From positions 1 to 59,715 of the forward strand of contig JAAXXP010000003.1 in NCBI GenBank assembly GCA_013334435.1: a stretch of 59,715 bases of DNA, given 5' to 3'. The notes beneath the pieces were generated by a model. It was given only the letters and a program-made list of their open reading frames with translations. It made no database searches and was not told where the DNA came from. Position 1 is the first letter of the stretch. Each line of letters begins with the position of its first letter. A program made the position numbers and the translations under genes. This stretch comes from Chlorobiaceae bacterium (GTDB lineage: Bacteria > Bacteroidota > Chlorobiia > Chlorobiales > Chlorobiaceae). Of the stretch, positions 1 through 7,884 are shown in pieces.

Positions 1-209
1 CGATCTCCTTCGACATCGCCTGGTACGAGCAGAAGGCCGTTACCGTGCTGCTTGCGCTGCTCTATCTCGGCGTGAAAGGCATCCGTCTCGGACCGACGCT
101 TCCCGAGTTCCTCACGCCCAACGTGGCGGCGGTGCTTGTCGAGAAGTTCGGCATCAAGGGTATCGGAACGGTTGAGGAGGATGTAGACGCGATGATGGCT
201 GGCGTTTGA
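1..209 (+). CDS. hcp: Hybrid cluster protein (hydroxylamine reductase), C-terminal end
   Basis: This is the last 68 residues of a gene that enters from the left edge; the frame starts at base 3 and stops with TGA at 207-209. The tail, with [20 protein letters not shown] and then a [11 protein letters not shown]-like end, is typical of the C-terminus of Hcp, the Fe-S-O hybrid cluster protein. Hcp reduces hydroxylamine or nitric oxide in the cytoplasm of anaerobes under nitrosative stress. The cluster ligands lie upstream of the window, so activity cannot be judged. It is followed 31 bases later by a terminator hairpin, which marks it as the last gene of its transcript. It is too short for the ORF track, which omits it. 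Confidence 0.85.
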   Translation, partial: ISFDIAWYEQKAVTVLLALLYLGVKGIRLGPTLPEFLTPNVAAVLVEKFGIKGIGTVEEDVDAMMAGV

Positions 210-240
210 TGTTGCCCATGTTTTTCATCATACCCAGTTC

Positions 241-268
241 AACGGCGGGCTTCGGCCCGTCGTTTGTA
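241..268 (+). terminator. Rho-independent terminator after hcp
   Basis: A 10-base stem (AACGGCGGGC with GCCCGTCGTT, one G-T pair) closes a stable TTCG tetraloop and runs into a short T-rich stretch. It lies just downstream of the hcp stop codon and most likely ends that transcript. Confidence 0.7.
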
Positions 269-342
269 TTTATTCGGTTTGATGCTGGAGGAATAGGTCC
301 CGGAGACGGGCTGTTCGGGCTGGGATGAGAGGCGGTTACCTG

Positions 343-633
343 TTACTCAGCCAGAGCCCGTTTGACTGCTTCGGGTTCACGAGCGATAACCTGCAACAGA
401 ATTCTTGCCGACCGTTCCGGCTGGCGGCGTTTTTGCTCCCACTCCTGTACGGCCCGAACATCGAAACCGAATCGAATGGAAAACTCCGGTTGCGTCAGTC
501 CCAAACCGAGCCGGATTGCCTTGACATCGACCTCTTCCGGAACATGCGCAACAAAGCCTTCCGTGATTTCGCCGCGAGCGTAGGCCAGAGCCTGCCGGGC
601 TGATTTGATCAGTTTACTTCCTGCCTTTGACAT
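343..633 (-). CDS. HigA-type antitoxin, XRE-family helix-turn-helix protein
   Basis: A 96-residue protein with an N-terminal basic segment, then a helix-turn-helix domain from about residue 38 ([20 protein letters not shown], then WEQ and RRQPE). This is the standard layout of HigA-like antitoxins, which bind their own promoter and neutralise an mRNA-cleaving HigB/RelE toxin in the cytoplasm. Toxin precedes antitoxin in such operons, and its gene should lie directly upstream on the minus strand. Only a 45-codon toxin tail is left there, overlapping this start by 20 bases. The antitoxin itself looks intact: it begins with ATG and keeps the whole DNA-binding domain. It is therefore probably an orphan antitoxin that may still act as a repressor. 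That role is inferred. Confidence 0.75.
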   Translation of the reverse strand: MSKAGSKLIKSARQALAYARGEITEGFVAHVPEEVDVKAIRLGLGLTQPEFSIRFGFDVRAVQEWEQKRRQPERSARILLQVIAREPEAVKRALAE

Positions 634-751
634 GGCGTTTGACTCCTTCTCTGTAGGCTTCGGCTATCGATCCCAAAACCTCTTTCAATTCGTTTCTTTC
701 AGATGTTGAGTGGATGCGGGAAAATTGGTTTGCAGCGTATTGTTGCCTCAT
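614..751 (-). pseudogene. C-terminal remnant of a HigB/RelE-like toxin
   Basis: The minus-strand frame directly upstream of the antitoxin encodes 45 residues (MRQQYAANQFSRIHSTSERN followed by an ELKEVL-type helix). The pattern Y-A-x-N, S-x-x-E-R-x-x-L and a final helix ending in YR matches the last third of RelE/HigB toxins (PF06296-like), in which this segment follows the last beta strands. The first 60 or so residues, including the RNA-binding strands, are absent, and upstream of 751 the sequence no longer resembles a toxin. Its stop overlaps the antitoxin start by 20 bases, as in intact toxin-antitoxin operons. The ATG at 751 may be fortuitous. The alternative is an unrelated small peptide gene, which I consider less likely. 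Confidence 0.6.
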
Positions 752-819
752 TTACTTACGTTCCTAAGCCCCGCGCGCCTAATCTGCATTTTTAAGTACG
801 GGATTTCTAACGACCAAGC

Positions 820-1293
820 TCACCGGCGGCAATGGGGCGCAGCGGAATTGCTGTCAGGTAGAGAATTTTGTTCTGCGCTTTTATTGCCTGATAAGAATCC
901 ATAAATCTTTTCTGTAACAATTTTCAGATTATTGATTTCACATTCCCAAATCACTAAGGAATCCCATCCCATTGCTTTCAGATCGGATTGATGTTTGATG
1001 TCCCTCTCCGTGTTACGTTGGATTTTCTCAGTCCAATATTCCGAATTTGTTTTTGGCGCACGATGGCCTCTTGCGCAGTTGTGCCCATGCCAGAAGCAAC
1101 CGTGAACAAAAATGATTTTCTTGCGGGAAGGAAAAACAAGGTCTGGCTTTCCGGGAAGGTCATTTCTGTGAAGCCGGAAACGGAATCCGAGGCGGTGGAC
1201 AAGAGAGCGAACCTTGAGTTCGGGAGAGGTGTTTTTCTCCCGAACCTGGCGCATGATCCAGCTTCTTTTCTCGCTCGGGAAAATATCCATCAT
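820..1293 (-). CDS. vsr: Very short patch repair endonuclease Vsr
   Basis: A 157-residue protein of normal Vsr length. Vsr nicks next to T:G mismatches that arise when 5-methylcytosine deaminates, starting repair to C:G, and is usually encoded beside a cytosine methyltransferase. Visible hallmarks are the N-terminal IMRQVREKNTSPE segment, the metal-binding Asp in GKPDLVF at about residue 51, and the FVHGCFWHGH block holding the catalytic histidines and the aromatic residues that intercalate at the mismatch. It is the last gene of a three-gene minus-strand operon and overlaps the preceding nuclease gene by four bases (ATGA), suggesting translational coupling. The C-terminal 20 residues look unstructured. 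The assignment is firm; the exact recognition sequence cannot be read from the protein. Confidence 0.93.
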   Translation of the reverse strand: MMDIFPSEKRSWIMRQVREKNTSPELKVRSLVHRLGFRFRLHRNDLPGKPDLVFPSRKKIIFVHGCFWHGHNCARGHRAPKTNSEYWTEKIQRNTERDIKHQSDLKAMGWDSLVIWECEINNLKIVTEKIYGFLSGNKSAEQNSLPDSNSAAPHCRR

Positions 1294-2216
1294 CGAGCCA
1301 AGTCAATTCTCAGGCTTGGATCGGTTTCGCATTCGTCCACAATGGCGTTGTATTCGGAGATAAGCTGTTCCGCCGTGGTTCGGCGACCAGCCTGGGCGAA
1401 TTTACCGATTTCGTACAGGTTGCCAGCTATGAACTGCTCCACCTCAAAAATATCAAGCCTGTCGGCCATGTCGGCCTGTTCGGCAAGCCCTTCAGCTAAC
1501 ACTGCGCCTCGATAAATGGTGATAATGACGGGTTTCATTCCGTTATCGAGATTTCTTCTACATTTGCGGATAAGCGCTTCGGATGGGGCTGTTGTTACAT
1601 GAATAGCAACATCTTCCACGATGAAATCACCCTCCCGCCCTGATACGTCGTCAGCGACGTTTGCGCCGTGATGCTGGAGCGGCACGTCGAGCAGGAGGTT
1701 CAGTTTCGCGCCAACAAGATGTTGCAGCATAGTCCCAACAAAAGTCGAACCGTTGGCCTGTGCTTGCCGTTTTTCAGCTTGCGAAAGCAAATCCCGAATC
1801 ACAGCGCGGAGCGATTTGGAAGCATCGAACCGCAGGACGAAGGGTTTGCCAGAAAAAAACTCCCTCACACGTTCAATCCACCACGCTTCCAACAGTTCGA
1901 AATCAACGGGGCCTGAAGTATGAAGCTCGTTCAGGAAGGCAACATACTTTCGCATGTTGCCCACGCTGCCTCTGCTGGTGCGTCCTCCTTCCTCGGCAAG
2001 TACGCGATCAATGCCATGTGTTTTCAGAATACATTGCACCGCTGATTTCCCAAGGCCTATGACCTGCCCGCCGCCCTCGGTAAGCAGGGCTTTCGGGTCA
2101 AGCGGCAATCCGAGTTTCTTTCCATGTTGTGTCACGACCAAGGCGACGCATAGCGGTCCTTTGCCTTTCATGTGGTTTTTCTGAGCAAATTCCTTGAGTT
2201 TTTCATTGAAGGGCAT
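1290..2216 (-). CDS. DUF4928-type putative type II restriction endonuclease
   Basis: A 308-residue protein between a cytosine methyltransferase and Vsr. The N-terminal part, with EEGGRTSRGS, recalls the DUF4928 family, which occurs beside m5C methyltransferases and is presumed to be the cognate nuclease. The segment GREGDFIVEDVAIHVTTAP near residues 192-210 has the strand-strand shape of a PD-(D/E)XK nuclease core, but the usual lysine is not obvious, so the catalytic residues are uncertain. The start ATG overlaps the methyltransferase stop by one base (TGATG), and the 3' end overlaps vsr by four, so all three are co-transcribed. Family recognition comes from memory; nuclease activity is inferred from context. 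A non-nuclease accessory role is possible. Confidence 0.65.
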   Translation of the reverse strand: MPFNEKLKEFAQKNHMKGKGPLCVALVVTQHGKKLGLPLDPKALLTEGGGQVIGLGKSAVQCILKTHGIDRVLAEEGGRTSRGSVGNMRKYVAFLNELHTSGPVDFELLEAWWIERVREFFSGKPFVLRFDASKSLRAVIRDLLSQAEKRQAQANGSTFVGTMLQHLVGAKLNLLLDVPLQHHGANVADDVSGREGDFIVEDVAIHVTTAPSEALIRKCRRNLDNGMKPVIITIYRGAVLAEGLAEQADMADRLDIFEVEQFIAGNLYEIGKFAQAGRRTTAEQLISEYNAIVDECETDPSLRIDLAR

Positions 2217-3292
2217 CAGAAACCTCTTTCTTTTATAAGTTCGGCGAGTGGCGAAAGTAGATTCTCCGCAAGATAGCGGGAAACCGGTACGGCTACGGCG
2301 TCGCCCATTGCCTTGTATCCGTCGTTATAGGTGCCGGGAAGTAAGTAATTTTTTGGGGCACCCATCAGGGCCGCCGCTTCCCTGACTGTAAGTAGTCTGG
2401 TCCTGAATGATCTGTTGTCTTTTATGACCAGAAATTGACGGCTGCTACCTCCTTCAGGGGTTCGTAGACATCCGGCGACGCCATCGAAACGCAACTCCAA
2501 AACCTGTCGGCCGTGCCGAATGCGCTTATAACCAGGGAAAACCGCTCTTTCGTTCTGGGATGCAGCTGTCATTTTTTCACGGTGTTTTTCCGGCACCAAT
2601 GCCAACAAGCGCTCCTGTTTTTCAGGTTCATCACATGGCGCGGAAAATTCAATAAAATCGTCGAGTTTCTTTTTTCTTGATGGAGGCTTGGGAATGTCCC
2701 ACCAAATCCAGCCTTTCAAACCCTCTGCTGCTCGGACAATGGAGGCGGGATGGCACCAAGCCGGTTGATTTGCTTCAAATCGTTCGATCGGTATGTTTGC
2801 ATCCACGGCGATGACAAAAACACGCTTTCTTGATTGCGGCACCCAATGGGAGGCGTCAATCACGACCGCGCCGACTTTGTATCCCCGTTCAATCAATGCG
2901 TTATGCAGTTTTCGGTAGTGTTCACCTTGAGCGGCTGAAATCAGGCCGACAACATTTTCAGCGACTGCCAAAGGGGGGCGTTTCGGAAGTTCATCCATCA
3001 CCCTGAGCCACTGCCAGACCATACCGCTTCTTGAGCTGGAAAGTCCACCCATGTTTCCGGCCAAGGAAAGATCCTGACACGGAAAACTACCCCATGACAA
3101 AAGCGCCTGGGGCAAATCAGCGCCATTCACATCCTCGATTGAACCAAGATGGAAAACGTTGTTATCGTGGTTGGCGCAAAAAACCCTGGCCTTTTTTTTA
3201 CAGATGTCGTTTGCCCAGACAGTTTGAAAAAAGCCTTTCAGCCCTTCAGCTACCAGCCCGCTTCCTGCAAAAAAATCTAAACAGGTTGGCAT
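2216..3292 (-). CDS. DNA (cytosine-5-)-methyltransferase
   Basis: The modification enzyme of a type II restriction system; it transfers a methyl group from S-adenosylmethionine to cytosine C5. Motif I (DFFAGSG) lies at the extreme N-terminus, motif IV with the catalytic cysteine is FPCQDLSLAGN, motif VI is ENV, motif VIII is QSRKRVF, and a C-terminal motif X region is present. The ORF track starts at a TTG at 3391, but I place the start at the ATG at 3292: it sits five residues before motif I, as is usual in the family, and has a GAGAAG ribosome binding site six bases upstream. That gives 358 residues. It heads the operon with the nuclease and vsr. The target sequence cannot be deduced, though the presence of Vsr fits a deamination-prone m5C site. 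Confidence 0.93.
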   Translation of the reverse strand: MPTCLDFFAGSGLVAEGLKGFFQTVWANDICKKKARVFCANHDNNVFHLGSIEDVNGADLPQALLSWGSFPCQDLSLAGNMGGLSSSRSGMVWQWLRVMDELPKRPPLAVAENVVGLISAAQGEHYRKLHNALIERGYKVGAVVIDASHWVPQSRKRVFVIAVDANIPIERFEANQPAWCHPASIVRAAEGLKGWIWWDIPKPPSRKKKLDDFIEFSAPCDEPEKQERLLALVPEKHREKMTAASQNERAVFPGYKRIRHGRQVLELRFDGVAGCLRTPEGGSSRQFLVIKDNRSFRTRLLTVREAAALMGAPKNYLLPGTYNDGYKAMGDAVAVPVSRYLAENLLSPLAELIKERGF

Positions 3293-3876
3293 GGGTTCTT
3301 CTCTGTTTATCGTCACAAGTTTCCGATCACAATTATTTTCACTTTGCTGAGATATATTGCGCATAACATTGATCATATGGTTTCCGCACAAAATAACCGG
3401 TATTTAATTATTAGTCCGTATAAGAGGCCTGCGGACATCTATCAAGACGACCTGTCAGGTCCATGATAATATTTTTTAACTGTCGAGACTGCAATTTATT
3501 CAGGGGTCTTGTGCTGACCCGTACAGGCCCATTTTATTCGCCGTCCATCGACGGAACGGCAGCCACCAGACGAAACCAAATTACAGTGATTGACGCTGCA
3601 TTCAGATAGTCTTGCTACAAGACAAAATAGGTAATCTATCTCAATATTACGTTTGTGCTTGCGCGAAAAAGCGTATGCAGTTTTTGCGTTTTCTTCTTGA
3701 GCAGCCGGTTCCTCATCACGAACACGCCAGTCCTGATCCTCTGAACCGGCAATGCATGGCCGCCGTTATCCGTTTGTAGGAAAATGCTCCGGGGTATCTA
3801 TATTGCTGTTGTAGAGCACGCCGTGCTCTGGTTGCCTGTTCGGGACCCGAATCCTGTAACAAATGGCAGGCCTCCA
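3293..3876. other. Gene-free intergenic region with small inverted repeats
   Basis: Nearly 600 bases separate the methyltransferase start from the lipoprotein hydrolase start, and I see no convincing gene. The stretch is AT-richer than its surroundings between about 3390 and 3680. It holds three inverted repeats: GACCT-GTC-AGGTC at 3449-3461, GTCTTG-CTA-CAAGAC at 3609-3623, and GCCGGTTC with GAACCGGC at 3704-3711 and 3743-3750. The first two lie upstream of the methyltransferase and could be operator sites for the restriction-modification operon; this is a guess from position. A 34-codon frame at about 3674-3778 resembles nothing I recognise. Confidence 0.4.
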
Positions 3877-4935
3877 ATGATACATACCTTCAGAACTGTT
3901 TTTGCCGTGCTGCTGCTGGCGCTGGAACTTGCCGGGTGCACCGCATCCTATCTGGCTGTGCAGCAGCGCCCGATTCTTTCGCTGTTGTACGCGACCGACC
4001 GGGCCAGGTCCGGAAGCAGCGAACCGGGGGAGTTCTACAATTCGGATCACGCTCCGCTGCAGTATGGTACCTGCACTGTCTCGGTGCCGCAAAAGCATCA
4101 GATAGCCGAGCTTGAAACGCCGGTGCTGCGCATGCATCCGGAACGTCATTTTGAACTTCTTTCGATCGATACCCTCGACCAGCAGGTTTTTTTCGATAAA
4201 GTGGGGCTCTTCATGCAGCGGACCGGCAGCCGGAAAACTGCTCTGGTATTTGTTCACGGTTTCAACATAAGCTTCGAGGCCGCCGCCCTGCGCATGGCCC
4301 AGATGACCTCCGATCTCGATTTCAGAGGCACACCGCTGGTCTACAGCTGGCCGTCGGACGCCTCGCTCGGTTCATATCGCAAGGACGAACGGAGCGTTGT
4401 CGAAACCGAAGGCAATCTGTACCGTTTTCTTTCCGGTATAGCCGAGCGCTCCGGCAAGGCAGGCATCTATCTGCTTGCCCACAGCATGGGAACCCGTGCC
4501 CTGACCTCGGCTTTCATCATGCTTGCCAAAGAGCGCCCCGAACTGCTTTCCCGTTTCGCGGCCATCGTGCTTGCCGCGCCGGATATCAATGCGGAACGCT
4601 TCAGACGGGAACTGGCGCCATCCCTGGCAGGCAACGGAGTGCCGGTAACGCTCTACGCTTCGCGTTCGGACAATGCGCTCATGATCTCCGAAAATGTCAA
4701 CGGCAACCCGAGGGCCGGTGAAGTCACGGATATTCCGCTTATCGTGCCCGGCATTGAAACCATCGACGCCACCGATGTCGACAGCGATCTTCTCGGGCAC
4801 GCCTATTACAACCGTTCCAGAACGGTGCTTTCGGACATGTTTTATATCATCAGCAGGGGGCTTCCCGCCTCGGAGCGTTTTTCTCTCCAGCCGGTCGATA
4901 CCCCGGAGGGGCGGTACTGGAGGTTCCGTAAATAG
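3877..4935 (+). CDS. DUF900-family alpha/beta hydrolase lipoprotein
   Basis: A 352-residue predicted lipoprotein esterase or lipase-like enzyme. I moved the start from 3784 to the ATG at 3877, because MIHTFRTVFAVLLLALELAGC is a complete lipoprotein signal peptide with lipobox LAGC, while the 31 residues before it carry no signal. The mature protein has the oxyanion-hole strand FVHGFN, the nucleophile elbow AHSMG, a YSWPS motif and the LAAPDI strand that carries the acid residue. All are typical of the DUF900 branch of alpha/beta hydrolases. It is probably anchored to the membrane on the periplasmic side. The substrate is unknown. It stands alone: recQ begins 61 bases after its stop and could share its transcript. 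Confidence 0.8.
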   Translation: MIHTFRTVFAVLLLALELAGCTASYLAVQQRPILSLLYATDRARSGSSEPGEFYNSDHAPLQYGTCTVSVPQKHQIAELETPVLRMHPERHFELLSIDTLDQQVFFDKVGLFMQRTGSRKTALVFVHGFNISFEAAALRMAQMTSDLDFRGTPLVYSWPSDASLGSYRKDERSVVETEGNLYRFLSGIAERSGKAGIYLLAHSMGTRALTSAFIMLAKERPELLSRFAAIVLAAPDINAERFRRELAPSLAGNGVPVTLYASRSDNALMISENVNGNPRAGEVTDIPLIVPGIETIDATDVDSDLLGHAYYNRSRTVLSDMFYIISRGLPASERFSLQPVDTPEGRYWRFRK

Positions 4936-4996
4936 CCTCATTGCGGCAAGACTGGCTTTTCGGGGGGAAATCGGCGGAAATGCCTTACATTCTCCA

Positions 4997-6850
4997 ATGC
5001 CTGTCAACGATTCCACGCTTGAGGGAACCCTGCGAAGGGTTTTCGGTTTTTCCGGTTTCCGCGCGAACCAGAAAGAGATCATTCTTGCTCTCATGTCGGG
5101 GCAGGACGCCTTTGCCGTCATGCCGACCGGAGGGGGCAAATCGCTCTGCTACCAGCTCCCTTCCGTGATGATGCCGGGAACCTGCCTGGTGGTCAGTCCG
5201 CTCATCGCCCTGATGAAAGACCAGGTGGACGGGGCGCGCTCCAACGGCATCAGGGCTGCGTATCTGAACAGCTCCCTGGACGAGGCGGAGCGCCGGAATG
5301 TCATGCAGCAGCTGCTCTCCAACTCCCTCGATCTGCTCTATATCGCGCCGGAGCGGTTTGCGCTCGACCATTTTCAGGAGATGCTCAGAAGGGTGCAGAT
5401 CAGTCTTGCCGTCGTCGACGAAGCCCACTGCATCTCCGAGTGGGGGCACGATTTCCGGCCCGATTATCTGTCGCTTTCGGCTCTCGTGACGCTGTTGCCG
5501 GAAGTCCCTGTCGCCGCGTTCACCGCGACGGCGACGCACCGGGTAGTGCAGGATATCCGGAACCGGCTTCGCCTCCGCACTCCCTATACCGTCAGGGCCT
5601 CCTTCGACCGCCCCAATCTCTACTATGAAGTTGTCTTCAAGGACAATGCCGACGCCCAGCTTGTTTCGCTGCTCCGGCAGAACCCCGGACGCTCGGGCAT
5701 CATCTACCGCACGAGCCGGAAAAGTGTGAACGATACGGCCGCGATGCTGCAGTCGAAGGGGTTCAGGGTGCTGCCCTACCATGCAGGACTCTCCGATGAA
5801 GATCGCAGGAAAAACCAGGACGCGTTTATCCGCGACGAGATCGACGTGATCGTCGCCACCATCGCTTTCGGAATGGGGATCGACAAGCCCGATATCCGGT
5901 TCGTGATCCATGCCGACCTGCCGAAAAGCATCGAGAACTACTATCAGGAGACCGGGCGCGCTGGCCGCGACGGCGAAAAGGCTCACTGTACCCTGCTTTT
6001 CTCACAGGCCGATATCCACGGCGTGCGTTTTTACATCGACGCTATCGCCGGAGAGCAGGAACGCGCCAGGGCGCTCGCCTCGCTTTCCGAAATTTCGGCC
6101 TTTGCCTCTTCCCCGGTTTGCCGGCGCAAAACCCTGCTCGGCCACTTCGGGGAAACCTTTCCGCACGAGAACTGCGGCTCCTGCGATATCTGCTGCCAGC
6201 CGAGGGACACGGTGGACTGTTCGCGGGAGGCGCAGATGCTGCTGTCGGCGATTGTAAGGACCGAAGAGCGGTTCGGGGCGTCGCACATCGTCGATATCGT
6301 AACCGGCAGTCGAAACAGGAAAATCCTTGAGCTGGGGCACGACCGCCTGAAAACCTGGGGTGTGGGAAAGGAGCGAAGCAAAAAATTCTGGCGGCAGCTT
6401 ATCGATGAACTGCTCGTGCGCCGGATTGTAGCCCGAAGTGAAGGGCTCTATCCCGTGCTTGTGCTTCTGCCGAAAGCCGTCGCTATCCTTCGGAAGGAGG
6501 AGACCGTCCATATGAGCACGCTCAGGGAATCTTCCGTGGCCGCAAAAACGAAGGGGAGCCCGGCGGATATTGCCCGCCCGGAACTGTTCGGGCTGCTTCG
6601 CGCATTGCGCCGCGAGATTGCCGAAGAAATGAACATTCCTCCCTATGTGGTTTTTTCCGACCGTTCGCTCGGCGAGATGGCTCAGGGCATGCCGCAAAGT
6701 GATGAAGAGCTGCTGGCCGTTTCAGGAGTTGGGGAGGTCAAGCTTCGCCGTTACGGGAGGCGTTTTCTCGACCTGATAGAGCGGTACAGGAACAGTTCCG
6801 GAGGCGGCGAAGCATTCGGGGCATCCGGTCCGGCGGCGGATGAAGGGTAA
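4997..6850 (+). CDS. recQ: ATP-dependent DNA helicase RecQ
   Basis: A 617-residue 3'-5' helicase acting in recombination repair and stalled-fork processing. The start was moved from 4694 to the ATG at 4997 (MPVNDST), because the earlier codons overlap the hydrolase gene and match no RecQ domain. Domains in order: helicase core with Walker A MPTGGGKS and motif II VVDEAHCISEWGHDFRP; helicase C-terminal part with motif VI QETGRAGRDG; a zinc-binding segment with Cys in CRRKTLLGHFGE and CGSCDIC; the RQC winged helix; and a C-terminal HRDC domain (ELFGLLRALRREIAEEMNIP, ending in SGVGEVKLRRYG). This is the complete bacterial RecQ layout with no missing motif. It converges on the DUF4412 lipoprotein gene, 57 bases away. 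Confidence 0.96.
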   Translation: MPVNDSTLEGTLRRVFGFSGFRANQKEIILALMSGQDAFAVMPTGGGKSLCYQLPSVMMPGTCLVVSPLIALMKDQVDGARSNGIRAAYLNSSLDEAERRNVMQQLLSNSLDLLYIAPERFALDHFQEMLRRVQISLAVVDEAHCISEWGHDFRPDYLSLSALVTLLPEVPVAAFTATATHRVVQDIRNRLRLRTPYTVRASFDRPNLYYEVVFKDNADAQLVSLLRQNPGRSGIIYRTSRKSVNDTAAMLQSKGFRVLPYHAGLSDEDRRKNQDAFIRDEIDVIVATIAFGMGIDKPDIRFVIHADLPKSIENYYQETGRAGRDGEKAHCTLLFSQADIHGVRFYIDAIAGEQERARALASLSEISAFASSPVCRRKTLLGHFGETFPHENCGSCDICCQPRDTVDCSREAQMLLSAIVRTEERFGASHIVDIVTGSRNRKILELGHDRLKTWGVGKERSKKFWRQLIDELLVRRIVARSEGLYPVLVLLPKAVAILRKEETVHMSTLRESSVAAKTKGSPADIARPELFGLLRALRREIAEEMNIPPYVVFSDRSLGEMAQGMPQSDEELLAVSGVGEVKLRRYGRRFLDLIERYRNSSGGGEAFGASGPAADEG

Positions 6851-6907
6851 TGGCGAGAGCTGCTGACGGCAGCCTTCCGGCCGTTACCCTTCGGTGTGCA
6901 ACGTGCG

Positions 6908-7648
6908 TTACTTCTGGGTCTCGGGATTTCCTGCGCGGTTCATCTCCTCTGCAAGATTGACCTCTTTGACACTGTAGCCTGCAGGGATATCGAATTTCGA
7001 GGAGGGCACGGGGGCGTTTTCCTCGATTTTCGAGGCGATGACGGTGATGCCGCCCATCTGGCTCTTCATCACGATGTTCTTGTACATGACGCCGTATACC
7101 CTTGCCTCCGGCTGCTCCTTGTTGAGCGCCACGGAATATTTCTTGCCGGTTACGCCGGCGATCTCTTCGGTTCCCTCCTCACGGTAATCGAAGTTCTTTT
7201 TCAGCTCTTCCACATCGAGAGTCTTTCCCATCATGAGCGCCATTTCGCGCATCTCTTTCATATCGGTTTTTGTCGCCTCCCTGCTTGTCTCGTCCTTCCC
7301 GTTGACGGTTTTTTTGATCTCGTAGGAAATGCTGTAATCCCCGTCGGTGATCTCCATTTTGTGCTCGAAGGATTTCATGCCCATGATATCGGATTCCAGA
7401 ACCGTCTCCCTGGCTTCCCGGCGTCCGTAGTCATCGAAATAGAGCGTCTCGCTGCTTTTTACCCCCATCATGCTAACCGGTTCGTAATGGACTATGCCGG
7501 ATTTTACCTCGTAACGTTTCTGCATCGAACCAGACGATGCTGCGGCCGGAGAGCCGGATCCGGCGGAATCGTTTTTTGAACATCCGGTAAAAAGAGCGAG
7601 AGCTGAAAGCAGGACAACTCCTGCCGTCTTTTTCGTGAAATGGTTCAT
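6908..7648 (-). CDS. DUF4412-like lipoprotein
   Basis: A 246-residue predicted lipoprotein. It starts with a basic N-terminus, a hydrophobic stretch and the lipobox FTGC at about residues 20-23, followed by a Ser/Ala/Gly-rich linker that tethers the mature domain. The remaining 200 residues are mainly alternating beta pattern (YEVKSGIVHYE, KMEITDGDYSISYEIKKT), with a central helical segment rich in Met and charged residues. This resembles the DUF4412 family of envelope lipoproteins; the function is unknown. It is a single minus-strand gene with an AT-rich upstream region at 7660-7760 that probably contains its promoter. The family call is from pattern only, while the lipoprotein call is secure. 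Confidence 0.6.
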   Translation of the reverse strand: MNHFTKKTAGVVLLSALALFTGCSKNDSAGSGSPAAASSGSMQKRYEVKSGIVHYEPVSMMGVKSSETLYFDDYGRREARETVLESDIMGMKSFEHKMEITDGDYSISYEIKKTVNGKDETSREATKTDMKEMREMALMMGKTLDVEELKKNFDYREEGTEEIAGVTGKKYSVALNKEQPEARVYGVMYKNIVMKSQMGGITVIASKIEENAPVPSSKFDIPAGYSVKEVNLAEEMNRAGNPETQK

Positions 7649-7818
7649 TATGGGCTTGGTTTAGATATCGTGTTTATTTTTATGAATTTGCAGTATTTGC
7701 CGATGGGTTTTCCGCTGGAATATAGTTCTCAGGGTCAAAAAAAATAAAAAAATAAGGCAATGTTGTTCTTTTGGCGTAAAATCTTGCGGCGGCGCATCAG
7801 TTGAGGCGCCCCGATTTT

Positions 7819-7878
7819 CCTGTCTGCGCTGCCGCAGAACCGCCGGATTTTTTTTGTGCGGCAGGATGCCGCGACAGG
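7819..7878 (-). terminator. Stem-loop downstream of bchQ
   Basis: A two-part inverted repeat: CCTGTC(T)GCG with CGCGACAGG outside, and CTGCCGCA with TGCGGCAG inside. It begins six bases after the bchQ stop codon on the minus strand. No clear U-tract follows, so it may act as a 3' end stabiliser or a poor terminator rather than a classical terminator. Confidence 0.45.
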
Positions 7879-7884
7879 GTTCGG

